This document shows positions 41,567 to 50,357 of a stretch of 59,676 bases of DNA, one piece after another. Below the pieces are notes generated by a model that saw nothing but the letters and a program-made list of their open reading frames with translations, was not told where the DNA came from and searched no databases. The position numbers were made by a program, and so were the translations under genes. This DNA comes from Kiloniellaceae bacterium (GTDB lineage: Bacteria; Pseudomonadota; Alphaproteobacteria; Kiloniellales; J153): contig JAJFGN010000046.1 of assembly GCA_021776115.1 (NCBI GenBank), positions 1 to 59,676 of the forward strand, given 5' to 3'. How positions within the stretch are numbered: the first letter of the stretch is position 1; each line of letters begins with the position of its first letter.

Positions 41567-42129
41567 TGGTCGAGGCACTCCTTGATTTGCAAAAGGCCGC
41601 GCCGAACCCAGCTCTTCGTGGTGCCGAGCGGTGACTTCATTTGATCCGCCAGCTCTTCGTGGGTCAATCCATAAAAGTACGCCAAGCGAATCGCCTTCTG
41701 CGGCTCTGCCTTTAAGCGTCCCAGGCATTGTTCCAGCGCCGCGGCCGCCGCGCTGGCAAAGGATGCGCCGCCAGTCGCCGGGTCCGGCAAGACTTCGGCC
41801 AAGTCGTCTAGATTTGCGGATTCGTTGGGCTGCCGCGCTTTGGCACGCAGCTTATCGATCGCCTTGCGCCGGACAATGGTGATCATCCAGGCCATGGGTT
41901 GCCCGCGCGCCGGATCGAACTGCGCCGCCTTACTCCATATCGTGACAAAGGCGTCTTGAAGGATATCCTCGGCCAGGTCGCGCTGGCGCACGGTGCGTAG
42001 CGCGATCGCGAACATCATCGGGGCCGATAGCTTATACAAGCGCGTGAACGCCGAGCGATCCCCCTGGGCGGAGGCGATCAGCAGTTCGTTAAGAGTATCT
42101 AGTTCGGCAACGCCGACTGCGGTCGCCAT
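41563..42129 (-). CDS. ECF-type sigma-70 factor
   Basis: A 188-residue alternative sigma factor. Region 2: ARLYKLSAPMMFAIALRTVR-like (FTRLYKLSAPMMFAIALRTV), DLAEDILQDAFVTIWSKAAQ and FDPARGQPMAWMITIVRRKA; region 4: LEQCLGRLKAEPQKAIRLAY followed by GLTHEELADQMKSPLGTTKS, SWVRRGLLQIKECL. The start at 42129 fits the family; the longer frame is out. Co-translated with its cupin anti-sigma. Likely regulon: the neighbouring ferritin-like, cytochrome and DUF4331 genes. Confidence 0.93.
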   Translation of the reverse strand: MATAVGVAELDTLNELLIASAQGDRSAFTRLYKLSAPMMFAIALRTVRQRDLAEDILQDAFVTIWSKAAQFDPARGQPMAWMITIVRRKAIDKLRAKARQPNESANLDDLAEVLPDPATGGASFASAAAAALEQCLGRLKAEPQKAIRLAYFYGLTHEELADQMKSPLGTTKSWVRRGLLQIKECLDQ

Positions 42130-42290
42130 CGTCCGATTATTCTCCCTGGCCGCGCGGCCAGAACTATACAACGACGGCCGAACGGACGTCATGTAAAGAT
42201 TTCGGGATCGCGCGCTAGACAGGCGGCGGTTCTCTTGGCGCGGGAGAGGCGCGGAAACGGGAAGCCCAGGCTTGATCTTCGTCAAATGGC

Positions 42291-42704
42291 CTATCCTTGG
42301 CTCTCTTGCTTGAGGTAGGAGATGATATCGCTGCGATCTTGAGGTTTCTTAACCCGAAAATTCATGCGCTGGCCCTCGATGAGGCCCTCTGGATCTTGCA
42401 GCCACAAATCGAGGGTATCGTCGTTCCAGACGACCGAAGAATTTCTCAACGCGCGGGAATAGGCGTACCCCGCCACGTCACCGGCCTCTCGGCCAATGAC
42501 GCCGCGATGCATCGGGCCGACGCGGTTGGAATCGAGGGAGTGGCACCCCATACACCGACTTTGGTATAGACGCTGTCCCCGCGCAGGGTCACCTTGCACG
42601 ACGGGCGTCGCGGCACGCTGCTCGCTCGCGGGTGCGCTGACCGAGAGTAGGCCCAGCACCGTTATGTGAATCGCGAATTCGCAAAAGAAACGGAACAATC
42701 TCAT
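42291..42704 (-). CDS. class I c-type cytochrome (c2-like)
   Basis: A 137-residue periplasmic electron carrier: signal peptide, QGDPARGQRLYQSRCMGCHS (heme Cys51, Cys54, His55), the conserved NRVGPMHRGVIGREAG stretch and the distal Met114 in EGQRMNFRVKK. The C-terminal helix is DRSDIISYLKQ. It lies between the ferritin-like and sigma genes on the same strand. Confidence 0.93.
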   Translation of the reverse strand: MRLFRFFCEFAIHITVLGLLSVSAPASEQRAATPVVQGDPARGQRLYQSRCMGCHSLDSNRVGPMHRGVIGREAGDVAGYAYSRALRNSSVVWNDDTLDLWLQDPEGLIEGQRMNFRVKKPQDRSDIISYLKQESQG

Positions 42705-42723
42705 CCTACGACTCCAAGTCGCA

Positions 42724-42766
42724 CCGGCCCGGGTCCAGGGGAGGGGGATCTGGATACCCGGGCCGG
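42724..42766 (-). other. intercistronic hairpin between ferritin-like and cytochrome genes
   Basis: CCGGCCCGGGT (42724-42734) and ACCCGGGCCGG (42756-42766) make a perfect 11-bp stem with a 21-base loop. There is no T-run. Such a stem may stabilise the upstream ferritin-like mRNA. Confidence 0.6.
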
Positions 42767-42797
42767 GCAGGGGGAGACCTATGCTTCCCCGTACGAG

Positions 42798-43409
42798 TTA
42801 GGCGCCGAAGCTGAGCGCCATCTGCGGAACCGGTTGCCCCAGGGCGTTGGCCAGTACCGTCCAATGCATGGTCTCGTCGGCGGCTAACCGGCCCGAGACC
42901 TGCGCTAGATCGGGATCGCCGAAGGCGGGGATCACACCCAGATAGGCGTTGGCCGCACCTTGCTCGAGGCGGGCGGCAAGCATCAGCACATCGGTTTGGT
43001 TCTTCAGGCGATCGGCCTGCAAGTCCTTCGCGTAGTCCCCGATCATCTTGGGCTCAACCGGCGCACCGCCAAGCTTGCGAATGGTCGCCACGATCGCGTC
43101 GCGATGCTCTTTATGGTGGCTCTGGAACAGGACAGCGACCGGTAAGACACCTTTCTGAAGCAGGCCGCTTTCGGCGCCAAGCTGATAGGCGTTGATCGCC
43201 TCGTGCTCGAGGCCCAGGGCGACGTTGAGGATGCCGGCGTCGGCGGCCGGATCGGCGGCCGTGGTGCGGGCCGCGGTCTTGGCCATGCTCTCGCAACCGA
43301 CCAGCAGGGCGACGGCGGAGGCGGACAAGACGGACTTGCCGAGGCCGGTCACGAAGAACCGGCGCGAGGGCTCAATAAGGGTGTTCGGGGTATCGACGAT
43401 ATCGGACAT
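42798..43409 (-). CDS. Tat-exported ferritin-like lipoprotein
   Basis: A protein of about 203 residues (start ATG 43409; 43436 is also in frame). The N-terminus has a twin-arginine signal (SRRFFVTGLG) and a cysteine at LLVGCES that could be lipidated. The mature part is a four-helix ferritin-like domain with LGLEHEAINAYQLGAE, FQSHHKEHRDAI, ARLEQGAANAYLG and AADETMHWTVLANAL supplying the Glu/His di-iron ligands. It probably scavenges peroxide or metal in the periplasm. First gene of the ECF-linked block. Confidence 0.88.
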   Translation of the reverse strand: MSDIVDTPNTLIEPSRRFFVTGLGKSVLSASAVALLVGCESMAKTAARTTAADPAADAGILNVALGLEHEAINAYQLGAESGLLQKGVLPVAVLFQSHHKEHRDAIVATIRKLGGAPVEPKMIGDYAKDLQADRLKNQTDVLMLAARLEQGAANAYLGVIPAFGDPDLAQVSGRLAADETMHWTVLANALGQPVPQMALSFGA

Positions 43410-43604
43410 GGAATGGCTCTCCAATGAAGTGGTCATGGAGGCACGAAGAGGCCTCCCAAGGCGTCCCGGCCGCGTCCCATGACGCCGCGCCGCAATAACA
43501 CCGGCTTACATGGACCCCTACGCCACCCAGGCGGCGTTGGATGCAAGATATGAAGATTTTTTCTTAGGGCCGAGTTGGAGACCTCGGCGACGGGCCATTA
43601 AAAG

Positions 43605-44537
43605 CTATCCCTGCCGCACCGCGCGTAGGTGCCCGGTGAAGTCTGGGGTCGCCATGAGGGTCTTGCAGCGGGCGAAGCGGCCGGTCGCGTAGGCCCAGAA
43701 ATCTTCGGCCGGATTGTCGTTGGCGTGCTGAATTAAACCCCAGAGGGTCCACAGCAAATCGCACATGGCCTTATAGATGACCATGCGGCCCCACTCGGCG
43801 TCGCCCGCGCCGCCGGGGAAATAGGCGTTCATCATGGCCTCGTCGTGGGCGGCCTCGAAACCGGCCTCGACCGAGAGGTCGCCCAGATCCCACATGGGAT
43901 CGTTCATGCCGGAATATTCCCAATCGACGATCCACATGCGCGCTCCGGTATCGAGGAAATTCTCGCATAGCGGATCGCAGTGACAGGGCGCCAGGATACC
44001 GGGCCGCGCGGCCAGGGCCTCGCGCACGGCCTCGGCTTCCGCCAGAACCTCGTGATAGCCGGGCGGGAAATCGACGGTCTTGGACGATAGGATCTTCAGG
44101 TAGTCGTCGATCATGGCGAAGAGTTCGAATCGGAATTCGAAATTGCGCCCGCTGGTGTGCAGCCGCTGGAAAGCCTTGGCGGCGCGCGCCGGCGCGCCCG
44201 GCTTGGCGCGGAACGTCTCCGGCGCCATGGTTTCTGCCCCCTCCAGAAAGCGGGTGACCATGACACCGCTGGCCGCGTCGGCATAAAGGACTTCGGCACT
44301 GACACCCGCCTCGGCGGCGACACGCGCGTTGTGCGCTTCGACCTCGCGGTCGATGTATTCTTCCGTGCCCTGGCCCGGCAGGCGAAGGCACAAACGCTCG
44401 CCGCCGTGCTCGACGCGGAACACCAGGTTGGTCAAACCGCCAAGCCGCGCCACCGACACGTTTGCAGGGTCCATGTTCTTGAACGGCGGTAGCAACGCGA
44501 TCGTCTCTCTCGCGCGTGCGATATCGTCGTTGCTCAT
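43605..44537 (-). CDS. choline-kinase/APH-like phosphotransferase (first copy)
   Basis: A 310-residue kinase-fold protein: VSVARLGGLTNLVFRVEHGG (nucleotide loop), the Brenner motif CHCDPLCENFLDTGARM (catalytic Asp and Asn) and IVDWEYSGMNDPMWDLGDLS (metal-binding DW(E)). The family phosphorylates choline, ethanolamine or small alcohols. It is the last gene of the seven-gene operon from 54484 and is only distantly like the copy at 49464, so each may have its own substrate. Confidence 0.9.
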   Translation of the reverse strand: MSNDDIARARETIALLPPFKNMDPANVSVARLGGLTNLVFRVEHGGERLCLRLPGQGTEEYIDREVEAHNARVAAEAGVSAEVLYADAASGVMVTRFLEGAETMAPETFRAKPGAPARAAKAFQRLHTSGRNFEFRFELFAMIDDYLKILSSKTVDFPPGYHEVLAEAEAVREALAARPGILAPCHCDPLCENFLDTGARMWIVDWEYSGMNDPMWDLGDLSVEAGFEAAHDEAMMNAYFPGGAGDAEWGRMVIYKAMCDLLWTLWGLIQHANDNPAEDFWAYATGRFARCKTLMATPDFTGHLRAVRQG

Positions 44538-44555
44538 GCTTGCCTCCCCGATCGG

Positions 44556-46979
44556 TTACGCCTTCAGGCGCGCGTTGTCTGGGTCGTAGTGACAACGTGG
44601 ACCGCGCACCGCTGTATAGGTCGTGCCGAAGGCTTCGATCTCGAAGCTCGGCTCCTTGGCCAAGTCGCGCGGTAGATAACCGAAGGCGATCGACTTGCTC
44701 AAGACGTGACCGAAGCCCGCGCTCGTCGTCTGCCCGACCACCGTGCCGTCTTTGAGTATCGCCTCGCCGCCATGAAACGGGGCGAAGCCTTCGACCGTGA
44801 AAGAACATAATTTCCGTTCGACGCCTTTGTCCTTGATCGCCGCCAAGGCCTCGCGGCCCAGAAAGTCGCCCTTGTCGAGGGCGGCGCAAAAACCGAGGCC
44901 CGCTTCATAGGGCGAGTCGTCGGGACCTATGTCGGCGGACCAGTAGAGATAACCTTTCTCCAGGCGGCACGATTCGATGGCGCGGTAACCCGCATTCGCG
45001 ATGCCGAAGTCCTGACCGGCTTGCATCAGGGTCTCGTATACATGCGCGGCGTACTCGACCGGAATATGCAGCTCCCAGCCCAACTCCCCGACATAGCCGA
45101 CGCGGGCCGCGCGAACCGCCGCATAGCCAATCCCGATCTCGGCGACCGAGAGGAACGGCAGCGCCGCGTTCGATACATCCTCGTCGGTGACCGCTTGCAG
45201 CACCTCGCGCGCGTGCGGACCGCAGATGTTTATGACCGCGCGCTCGGCCGTCGCATCGCGCATCTGGACCGAGCCGTCGTCGGGCATGTGGGTGCGGATC
45301 CAGTGACCGTCGCGCACCCCGAAGCCTGAGCCCGTGACGATATAGAAGCGATCTTCGGCCAGCTTCATGATCGTCAGGTCCGCTTCGATCCCACCCTTAG
45401 CGTTGCAAAGCTGCGTATAGACGCAGCGTCCCGGCGGGCTCGAAAGATTATTCGCGGCCAGACCCTGGAGGAATCTGGCCGCGCCCGGCCCCTGGATTTC
45501 GAACTTGGCGAAGGAGCTTTGATCGATCAGGGCCACGCGCTCGCGAATCGCGTGCGCCTCCGCGCCGACCGTGTCGAACCAGCCGGGCTTGTCCTCGAAG
45601 CTGGGCCGCTCGATATCTTCTCGGCCGTGCCAGGTAAAGCAATTGGGCCGCTCCCAGCCGAACTTGGCGCCGTAAACCGCGCCATGCGCCTTAAGGCGCT
45701 GGTAAAGTGGGCTGCGCCGCAGGCCGCGCCCGGCGCGGCTTTCCTCGCCCGGCCAGTGGATCTTGTAATAGTTGCCGTAGGCTTCGATCGCGCGGGCCTC
45801 CAAATAGCGCGCGTTGGCGTGCGGCGCGCCGAAGCGGCGCACGTCGAAGGGCCAAAGGTCCATGCCCGGATCGCCGTGCAGGATCCAGTTGGCCATGGTG
45901 TGCCCGGCCCCGCCCGAGGCCGCGATACCCGCGGTGAAGCCGCAGGCGACATAGAAATTATCCAACTCCGGCGCCAGGCCCATGATCGGTTCGCCGTCGG
46001 CGGAAACCGGGATCGGACCGTTGATGACGCTCTGTATGCCGGTGTCGTTGAGGACCGGCAGGCGTTCGGCGCAGGGCAGGGCGAAAAGCTCCAAGCGGTC
46101 CATGTTGGCGTCGAGGAGTTCGCGCCCGAACTCGAACGGCGGCCGGCCGCGCCAGCATCCCTTGGTGCCGTCTTCCCAACCGCCGATCGCGAAGGCGCCG
46201 ACGTCCGGCTTCAGATAAAAGTTCTTGTCCGGGTCGCGCAGGGTCGGCAAGTCGGGCTCGAAGTCGAGCGTCTTCTCGGTCACGAAATACTGATGCTCGA
46301 CGACTCCGGCGGCCAAGGCCACGCCCGCCATCTCGCCGATCCGCTTGGCCCAGAGGCCCGCGCAGTTGACCAGGATATCGCAACCGATGGTGCCGCCCTC
46401 GGTCACGACCCCGACGGCGCGCCGCCCCTCGCGCACGATGTCGCGCACGCAAACGCCTTCTTCGATCCGGGCGCCCTTTGCCCGTGCGCCCTTGGCGAAA
46501 GCTTGGGTCAGCGCATAGGGATCGACATAGCCGTCCGAGGGGATAAAGGCGGCCCCGACCACGCCATCCAATTCGATATACGGAAATCGCCGCTTGGCTT
46601 CCGCCGGGCTGAGACTATGGCATTCGAAACCGAAGCCGCGCGCTTGGGTCATGGCGCGGCGGATTTCGCTCCAACGCGCCGGCGACGAAGCCAGGCGCAG
46701 GGAGCCGACCTTGCGCCAGTCGATGGCCTGGCCGGTTTCGGATTCGAGACGGTCGAAGACCGCGACCGAATCCTGCATCAAGCGGGTCAGGTTGCGCTTG
46801 CCGCGAAGTTGCCCCACCAGCCCGGCGGCGTGCCAGGTGCAGCCGTTGGTGATCTGCGCCTTTTCAAGCAGCAGAACCTCCGCTTCCCCGGCGCGCGCCA
46901 GGTGATAGGCGAGGGAGCAGCCAAGGACGCCGCCGCCGATGATGACGACCCTGGCGTGGCGATCGGCCTTGAAGGACAT
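44556..46979 (-). CDS. FAD-dependent dehydrogenase with GcvT domains (first copy)
   Basis: An 807-residue protein of the dimethylglycine/sarcosine dehydrogenase family. The N-terminal FAD domain has RVVIIGGGVLGCSLAYHLAR and His50 in TNGCTWHAAGLVG, the site where family members bind FAD covalently. The C-terminal half is a tetrahydrofolate-binding GcvT-like domain (FGVRDGHWI, SCRLEKGYLYWSADIGPDDS, EAGLGF). It should oxidise an N-methyl group and pass formaldehyde units to folate. Follows the second copy by 35 bases. Confidence 0.92.
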   Translation of the reverse strand: MSFKADRHARVVIIGGGVLGCSLAYHLARAGEAEVLLLEKAQITNGCTWHAAGLVGQLRGKRNLTRLMQDSVAVFDRLESETGQAIDWRKVGSLRLASSPARWSEIRRAMTQARGFGFECHSLSPAEAKRRFPYIELDGVVGAAFIPSDGYVDPYALTQAFAKGARAKGARIEEGVCVRDIVREGRRAVGVVTEGGTIGCDILVNCAGLWAKRIGEMAGVALAAGVVEHQYFVTEKTLDFEPDLPTLRDPDKNFYLKPDVGAFAIGGWEDGTKGCWRGRPPFEFGRELLDANMDRLELFALPCAERLPVLNDTGIQSVINGPIPVSADGEPIMGLAPELDNFYVACGFTAGIAASGGAGHTMANWILHGDPGMDLWPFDVRRFGAPHANARYLEARAIEAYGNYYKIHWPGEESRAGRGLRRSPLYQRLKAHGAVYGAKFGWERPNCFTWHGREDIERPSFEDKPGWFDTVGAEAHAIRERVALIDQSSFAKFEIQGPGAARFLQGLAANNLSSPPGRCVYTQLCNAKGGIEADLTIMKLAEDRFYIVTGSGFGVRDGHWIRTHMPDDGSVQMRDATAERAVINICGPHAREVLQAVTDEDVSNAALPFLSVAEIGIGYAAVRAARVGYVGELGWELHIPVEYAAHVYETLMQAGQDFGIANAGYRAIESCRLEKGYLYWSADIGPDDSPYEAGLGFCAALDKGDFLGREALAAIKDKGVERKLCSFTVEGFAPFHGGEAILKDGTVVGQTTSAGFGHVLSKSIAFGYLPRDLAKEPSFEIEAFGTTYTAVRGPRCHYDPDNARLKA

Positions 46980-47014
46980 GGCGGGGAACCTTCTGTTGCC
47001 TTAGACGGAGGCGG

Positions 47015-49459
47015 TTAGGATTTGATCCTTTTCATTTCCGGGTCGTAGAGCGGGCCCAAGTGCAGGCGGGCCGGCACCTTTTCGCTGGCCACGACAAGCT
47101 CGTAATTTCCGGCGCGCAGATAATCCTTGGTGACGCCTTGCGCCTTGCGGACATAACCGTAACCGATGGGCTTTCCAACCGTATGCCCGAAGCCCGCGCT
47201 GGTCAGGTAACCGGCCGGCTCGCCGTCGCGCAGGATGGTCTCGCGGCCGACCAGCACAATCTCCGGGTCATCCAGGGTGAAGCAGGCGAGCTTCTTGCGC
47301 GGCTGCGTATTGGCCGCCTTTTCAGCCGCCGCCCGGCCTAGGAAGGGAGTGTCCGATTTTAGCTTCACCGCCCAGCCCAGCCCGGCCTCGACCGGCGAGT
47401 CGTTCGGGGTGATATCGGCGCCCCAGGCCCGGTAACCTTTCTCAAGGCGCAGGGATTCGATGGCGCGGTACCCGGCGGGCGCGATGCCGAAGGGGGCGCC
47501 CGCGGCCATCACCGCGTCGAAAGCTGGGCCCAGCGCCGCGATCGGCATGTGCATCTCCCAACCCAATTCCCCGACGTAGGTGAGGCGCAGAGCCCGCACC
47601 CTATGTCCGGCCAGGCCGATTTCGCGCATATGGGCGAAGGGGAAAGCTTCATGGGAGACATCGGCCTCGGTGATCTTCTCCAGCACGTCGCGCGCGCGCG
47701 GGCCGAACAGGGATAACGTGCCGAAGTCTTGCGTCACGTCGATAAGCTCGGCGCGCAGACCGGCGCCGATGTGGTCCCGGATCCAAGCGGCGTCGTGAGT
47801 CCGGAACCCGGTGCCGGTCACGATGTAATAGCGATCCGGCGCCAGGCGCACGACGGTCAGGTCGCACTCGATGCCGCCGCGGGTGTTGAGCATCTGGGTG
47901 TAAACGACGCGCCCGACGGGGACCGCCACGTTGTTGGCGCAGATCCACGACAGCGCGGCCTCGGCATCCAGGCCCTGCAGCTCGAACTTCGCGAAGGAAG
48001 ATTGGTCGAAGAGCGCGACCCGCTCGCGGCAGGCCCGGTGTTCCTCCGCGACATGGGCAAACCAGTTCTGCCGGCCCATGGAATAAACGTCGAGCGGCTC
48101 CACACCCTCGGGCGCGAACCAGTTGGGCCGCTCCCAACCCAGTTTCGATCCAAAGCAGGCGCGCCATGTCTTCAGCCGGTCGTAGAGCGGCGAGACGATA
48201 AGCGGCCGGCCGCTTTCATATTCCTCGTGCGGAAAGGCGACCGTGTAGTGCTTGCCATAGGCTTCGAGCGTGCGTTCGCGAACCCAAGACCTATCCCGGT
48301 GCATCTCGGCGAAGCGGCGAATGTCCACGCCCCACAGGTCGAGCGGTTGCTCGCCGTGGACGATCCATTCCGCCAGCGACCATCCGGCGCCGCCGCCCGC
48401 GGCGATGCCGAAGGCGTTGAAGCCGCAGCCGACGAAGAGATTTCTGACCTCCGGCGCTTCGCCCATAATGTAGTTGCCGTCGGGGGTGAAGCCTTCCGGT
48501 CCGTTCAGAAGTTGCTTGACCCCGGCGGTCTCGAGCGCCGGAACCCGCGCCAGGGCTTGCTCCATCAAGGGCTCGAAATGATTCCAATCGGAATCGAGCA
48601 ACTGGAACGAAAAGTCCTTGGGTATTTCTTCCGGCGCCCAGGGGATCGGGTTCTGTTCGTAGCCGCCCATGACCAGGCCGCCGACCTCTTCCTTGAGGTA
48701 GATCAGGCGGTCGGGATCGCGCAGGGTCGGCATGTCGGGCGTCACGCCCGCGACCGTTTCCGTGATCATGTACTGGTGTTGCACGGCCTGTAGCGGCACG
48801 CTCACGCCGGCCAAGGCCCCGACCTGGGGCGACCACATGCCGCAACAGATAACCGCCTTCTCGCAGGCGATATCGCCTTGCGAGGTGCGCACGCCGGCGA
48901 TGCGGCCGTCCTCGATAACGAAGCCGGTGACCGCGACCTCCTCGTGAACGCGGGCGCCGTGCATACGCGCGCCTTTGGCCAGGGACTGCGTGATATCGGA
49001 GGGCGAGGCCTGGCCGTCGCTGGGCAGGAACGCCGCGCCGACCAGATCCTTGGTTTCCATCAAGGGCCACAGCTTTTTCGCCTCGCCCGGCGAGAGCAGG
49101 TGCATCTCGAGGCCGAAGCTGCGGGCCGTGGTTGCCTGACGTTTGATCTCGGTCCAGCGCTCCTCGTTGCAAGCCAGGCGCAGTCCGCCGTTCTGTTTCC
49201 AGCCGGTCGCGAGGCCGGTTTCCTCTTCCAGTTTGGTGTAGAGATCGACGGAGTATTTCAAGACCTGGGTAATACTGGCCGAGGTGCGCAGTTGCCCGAC
49301 CAGCCCGGCGGCGTGCCAGGTCGCTCCGTTGGTCAGGCGGCCGCTCTCCAGCAGGACGACATCGGCCTTGTGATCGCGCGCCAGATGATAGGCGGTCGAG
49401 CATCCGACGATGCCGCCCCCGATGACGACGATTTGCGCGCGGTCCGGAAGCTTTGCCAT
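47015..49459 (-). CDS. FAD-dependent dehydrogenase with GcvT domains (second copy)
   Basis: An 814-residue paralogue of the next downstream protein: IVVIGGGIVGCSTAYHLARD, His49 in TNGATWHAAGLVG, and a GcvT-like C-terminal half with SLRLEKGYRAWGADITPNDS. The two are similar in length and plan but clearly divergent, so consecutive demethylation steps (for example dimethylated then monomethylated amine) fit better than recent duplication. The start is four bases after the second kinase gene stop. Confidence 0.92.
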   Translation of the reverse strand: MAKLPDRAQIVVIGGGIVGCSTAYHLARDHKADVVLLESGRLTNGATWHAAGLVGQLRTSASITQVLKYSVDLYTKLEEETGLATGWKQNGGLRLACNEERWTEIKRQATTARSFGLEMHLLSPGEAKKLWPLMETKDLVGAAFLPSDGQASPSDITQSLAKGARMHGARVHEEVAVTGFVIEDGRIAGVRTSQGDIACEKAVICCGMWSPQVGALAGVSVPLQAVQHQYMITETVAGVTPDMPTLRDPDRLIYLKEEVGGLVMGGYEQNPIPWAPEEIPKDFSFQLLDSDWNHFEPLMEQALARVPALETAGVKQLLNGPEGFTPDGNYIMGEAPEVRNLFVGCGFNAFGIAAGGGAGWSLAEWIVHGEQPLDLWGVDIRRFAEMHRDRSWVRERTLEAYGKHYTVAFPHEEYESGRPLIVSPLYDRLKTWRACFGSKLGWERPNWFAPEGVEPLDVYSMGRQNWFAHVAEEHRACRERVALFDQSSFAKFELQGLDAEAALSWICANNVAVPVGRVVYTQMLNTRGGIECDLTVVRLAPDRYYIVTGTGFRTHDAAWIRDHIGAGLRAELIDVTQDFGTLSLFGPRARDVLEKITEADVSHEAFPFAHMREIGLAGHRVRALRLTYVGELGWEMHMPIAALGPAFDAVMAAGAPFGIAPAGYRAIESLRLEKGYRAWGADITPNDSPVEAGLGWAVKLKSDTPFLGRAAAEKAANTQPRKKLACFTLDDPEIVLVGRETILRDGEPAGYLTSAGFGHTVGKPIGYGYVRKAQGVTKDYLRAGNYELVVASEKVPARLHLGPLYDPEMKRIKS

Positions 49460-49463
49460 GCGA

Positions 49464-50357
49464 TCAGCGATCCTTGGTGTTGGCCGCGAGCGCGCGCTCG
49501 AAGCGTTCGAGGTTCATGGCGGTGTACCCGGCATAGTCGAAGTCGAGGGTGGAATGAATCTCCGAAACCATGCTCCACATGGTCTCGCGCAGAAGAGAGG
49601 CGCACTTCATCGCGCCATAGCGCCGCCACAGCTCGGCCCCGGGCGCGCGGCCGAAGTAGGTAGTGAGCAGCCATTCTTCCTGTATGGGCGCCAGCTCATT
49701 GTTGGTCGCCAAGTTGGCAAGGTCGAAGAGCGGCGAATTGAAACCGGCGTAATCCCAATCGATCAGCCACATGCGATCCCCATCGTCGATAAAGTTGCCC
49801 GCCAAAAGATCGTTGTGACCGAAGACGATCTCGACCGGCCCCACGGTTGCTTCCAATTCCTTGGCCGTGTCCATCAAGCCGGCGATACGCGGCAGGTGGC
49901 GGCTATCGCCTTCGCGCAGGGTGTGGGCATAGTCGCGAAGGACATGAAAGACCCAGAACATCAGAACCGGACCGCGCACGTGCTTGGGCATCTCGGTGTG
50001 GCAGCGCCGGATCAGCGGAAGTATTTTCTCCAATGCCACAGCTTCGCGCACGTCCGCCTCGGACAAGGTCTTGCCCTCGACAAAACGTAAGACCAGGATG
50101 CCGGCCTCGGTGTGGACAACCTCGGGCGACAGGCCCGCCGCGTGGGCGGCCTGGGAGGCGGCGCGCTCGTTGAAACGCATGACTTGGTGCTGCGGGATAT
50201 CGTTGCCCACGCGCACGACGAACTTCTCGGCCTCGTCGGCAACCGTGAAGTTCTGATTGGTAATGCCGCCGCCCAAGGGCTCGGGCGCGACCGGACCGCG
50301 CCAGATGGACAAGGCCGCTACTTTCTGCATGGCGTCGCTCAAGGGGTTACCTTTCAT
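49464..50357 (-). CDS. choline-kinase-like phosphotransferase (second copy)
   Basis: A 297-residue kinase-fold protein with EPLGGGITNQNFTVADEAEK (N-lobe), VFGHNDLLAGNFIDDGDRMW (catalytic Asp/Asn) and IDWDYAGFNSPLFDLANLAT. Choline or ethanolamine kinase is the closest known use. ATGA overlap with the permease gene and a four-base gap to the dehydrogenase place it firmly in the operon. The products of both kinases may serve as the effector for the DeoR regulator. Confidence 0.9.
   Translation of the reverse strand: MKGNPLSDAMQKVAALSIWRGPVAPEPLGGGITNQNFTVADEAEKFVVRVGNDIPQHQVMRFNERAASQAAHAAGLSPEVVHTEAGILVLRFVEGKTLSEADVREAVALEKILPLIRRCHTEMPKHVRGPVLMFWVFHVLRDYAHTLREGDSRHLPRIAGLMDTAKELEATVGPVEIVFGHNDLLAGNFIDDGDRMWLIDWDYAGFNSPLFDLANLATNNELAPIQEEWLLTTYFGRAPGAELWRRYGAMKCASLLRETMWSMVSEIHSTLDFDYAGYTAMNLERFERALAANTKDR

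Noticed and set aside
45519-47018. Long plus-strand open frame (about 499 codons) opposite the first GcvT-fused dehydrogenase
   Set aside because: It is antisense to a gene with clear family motifs throughout; long shadow frames are expected at this GC content and its protein shows no family pattern.
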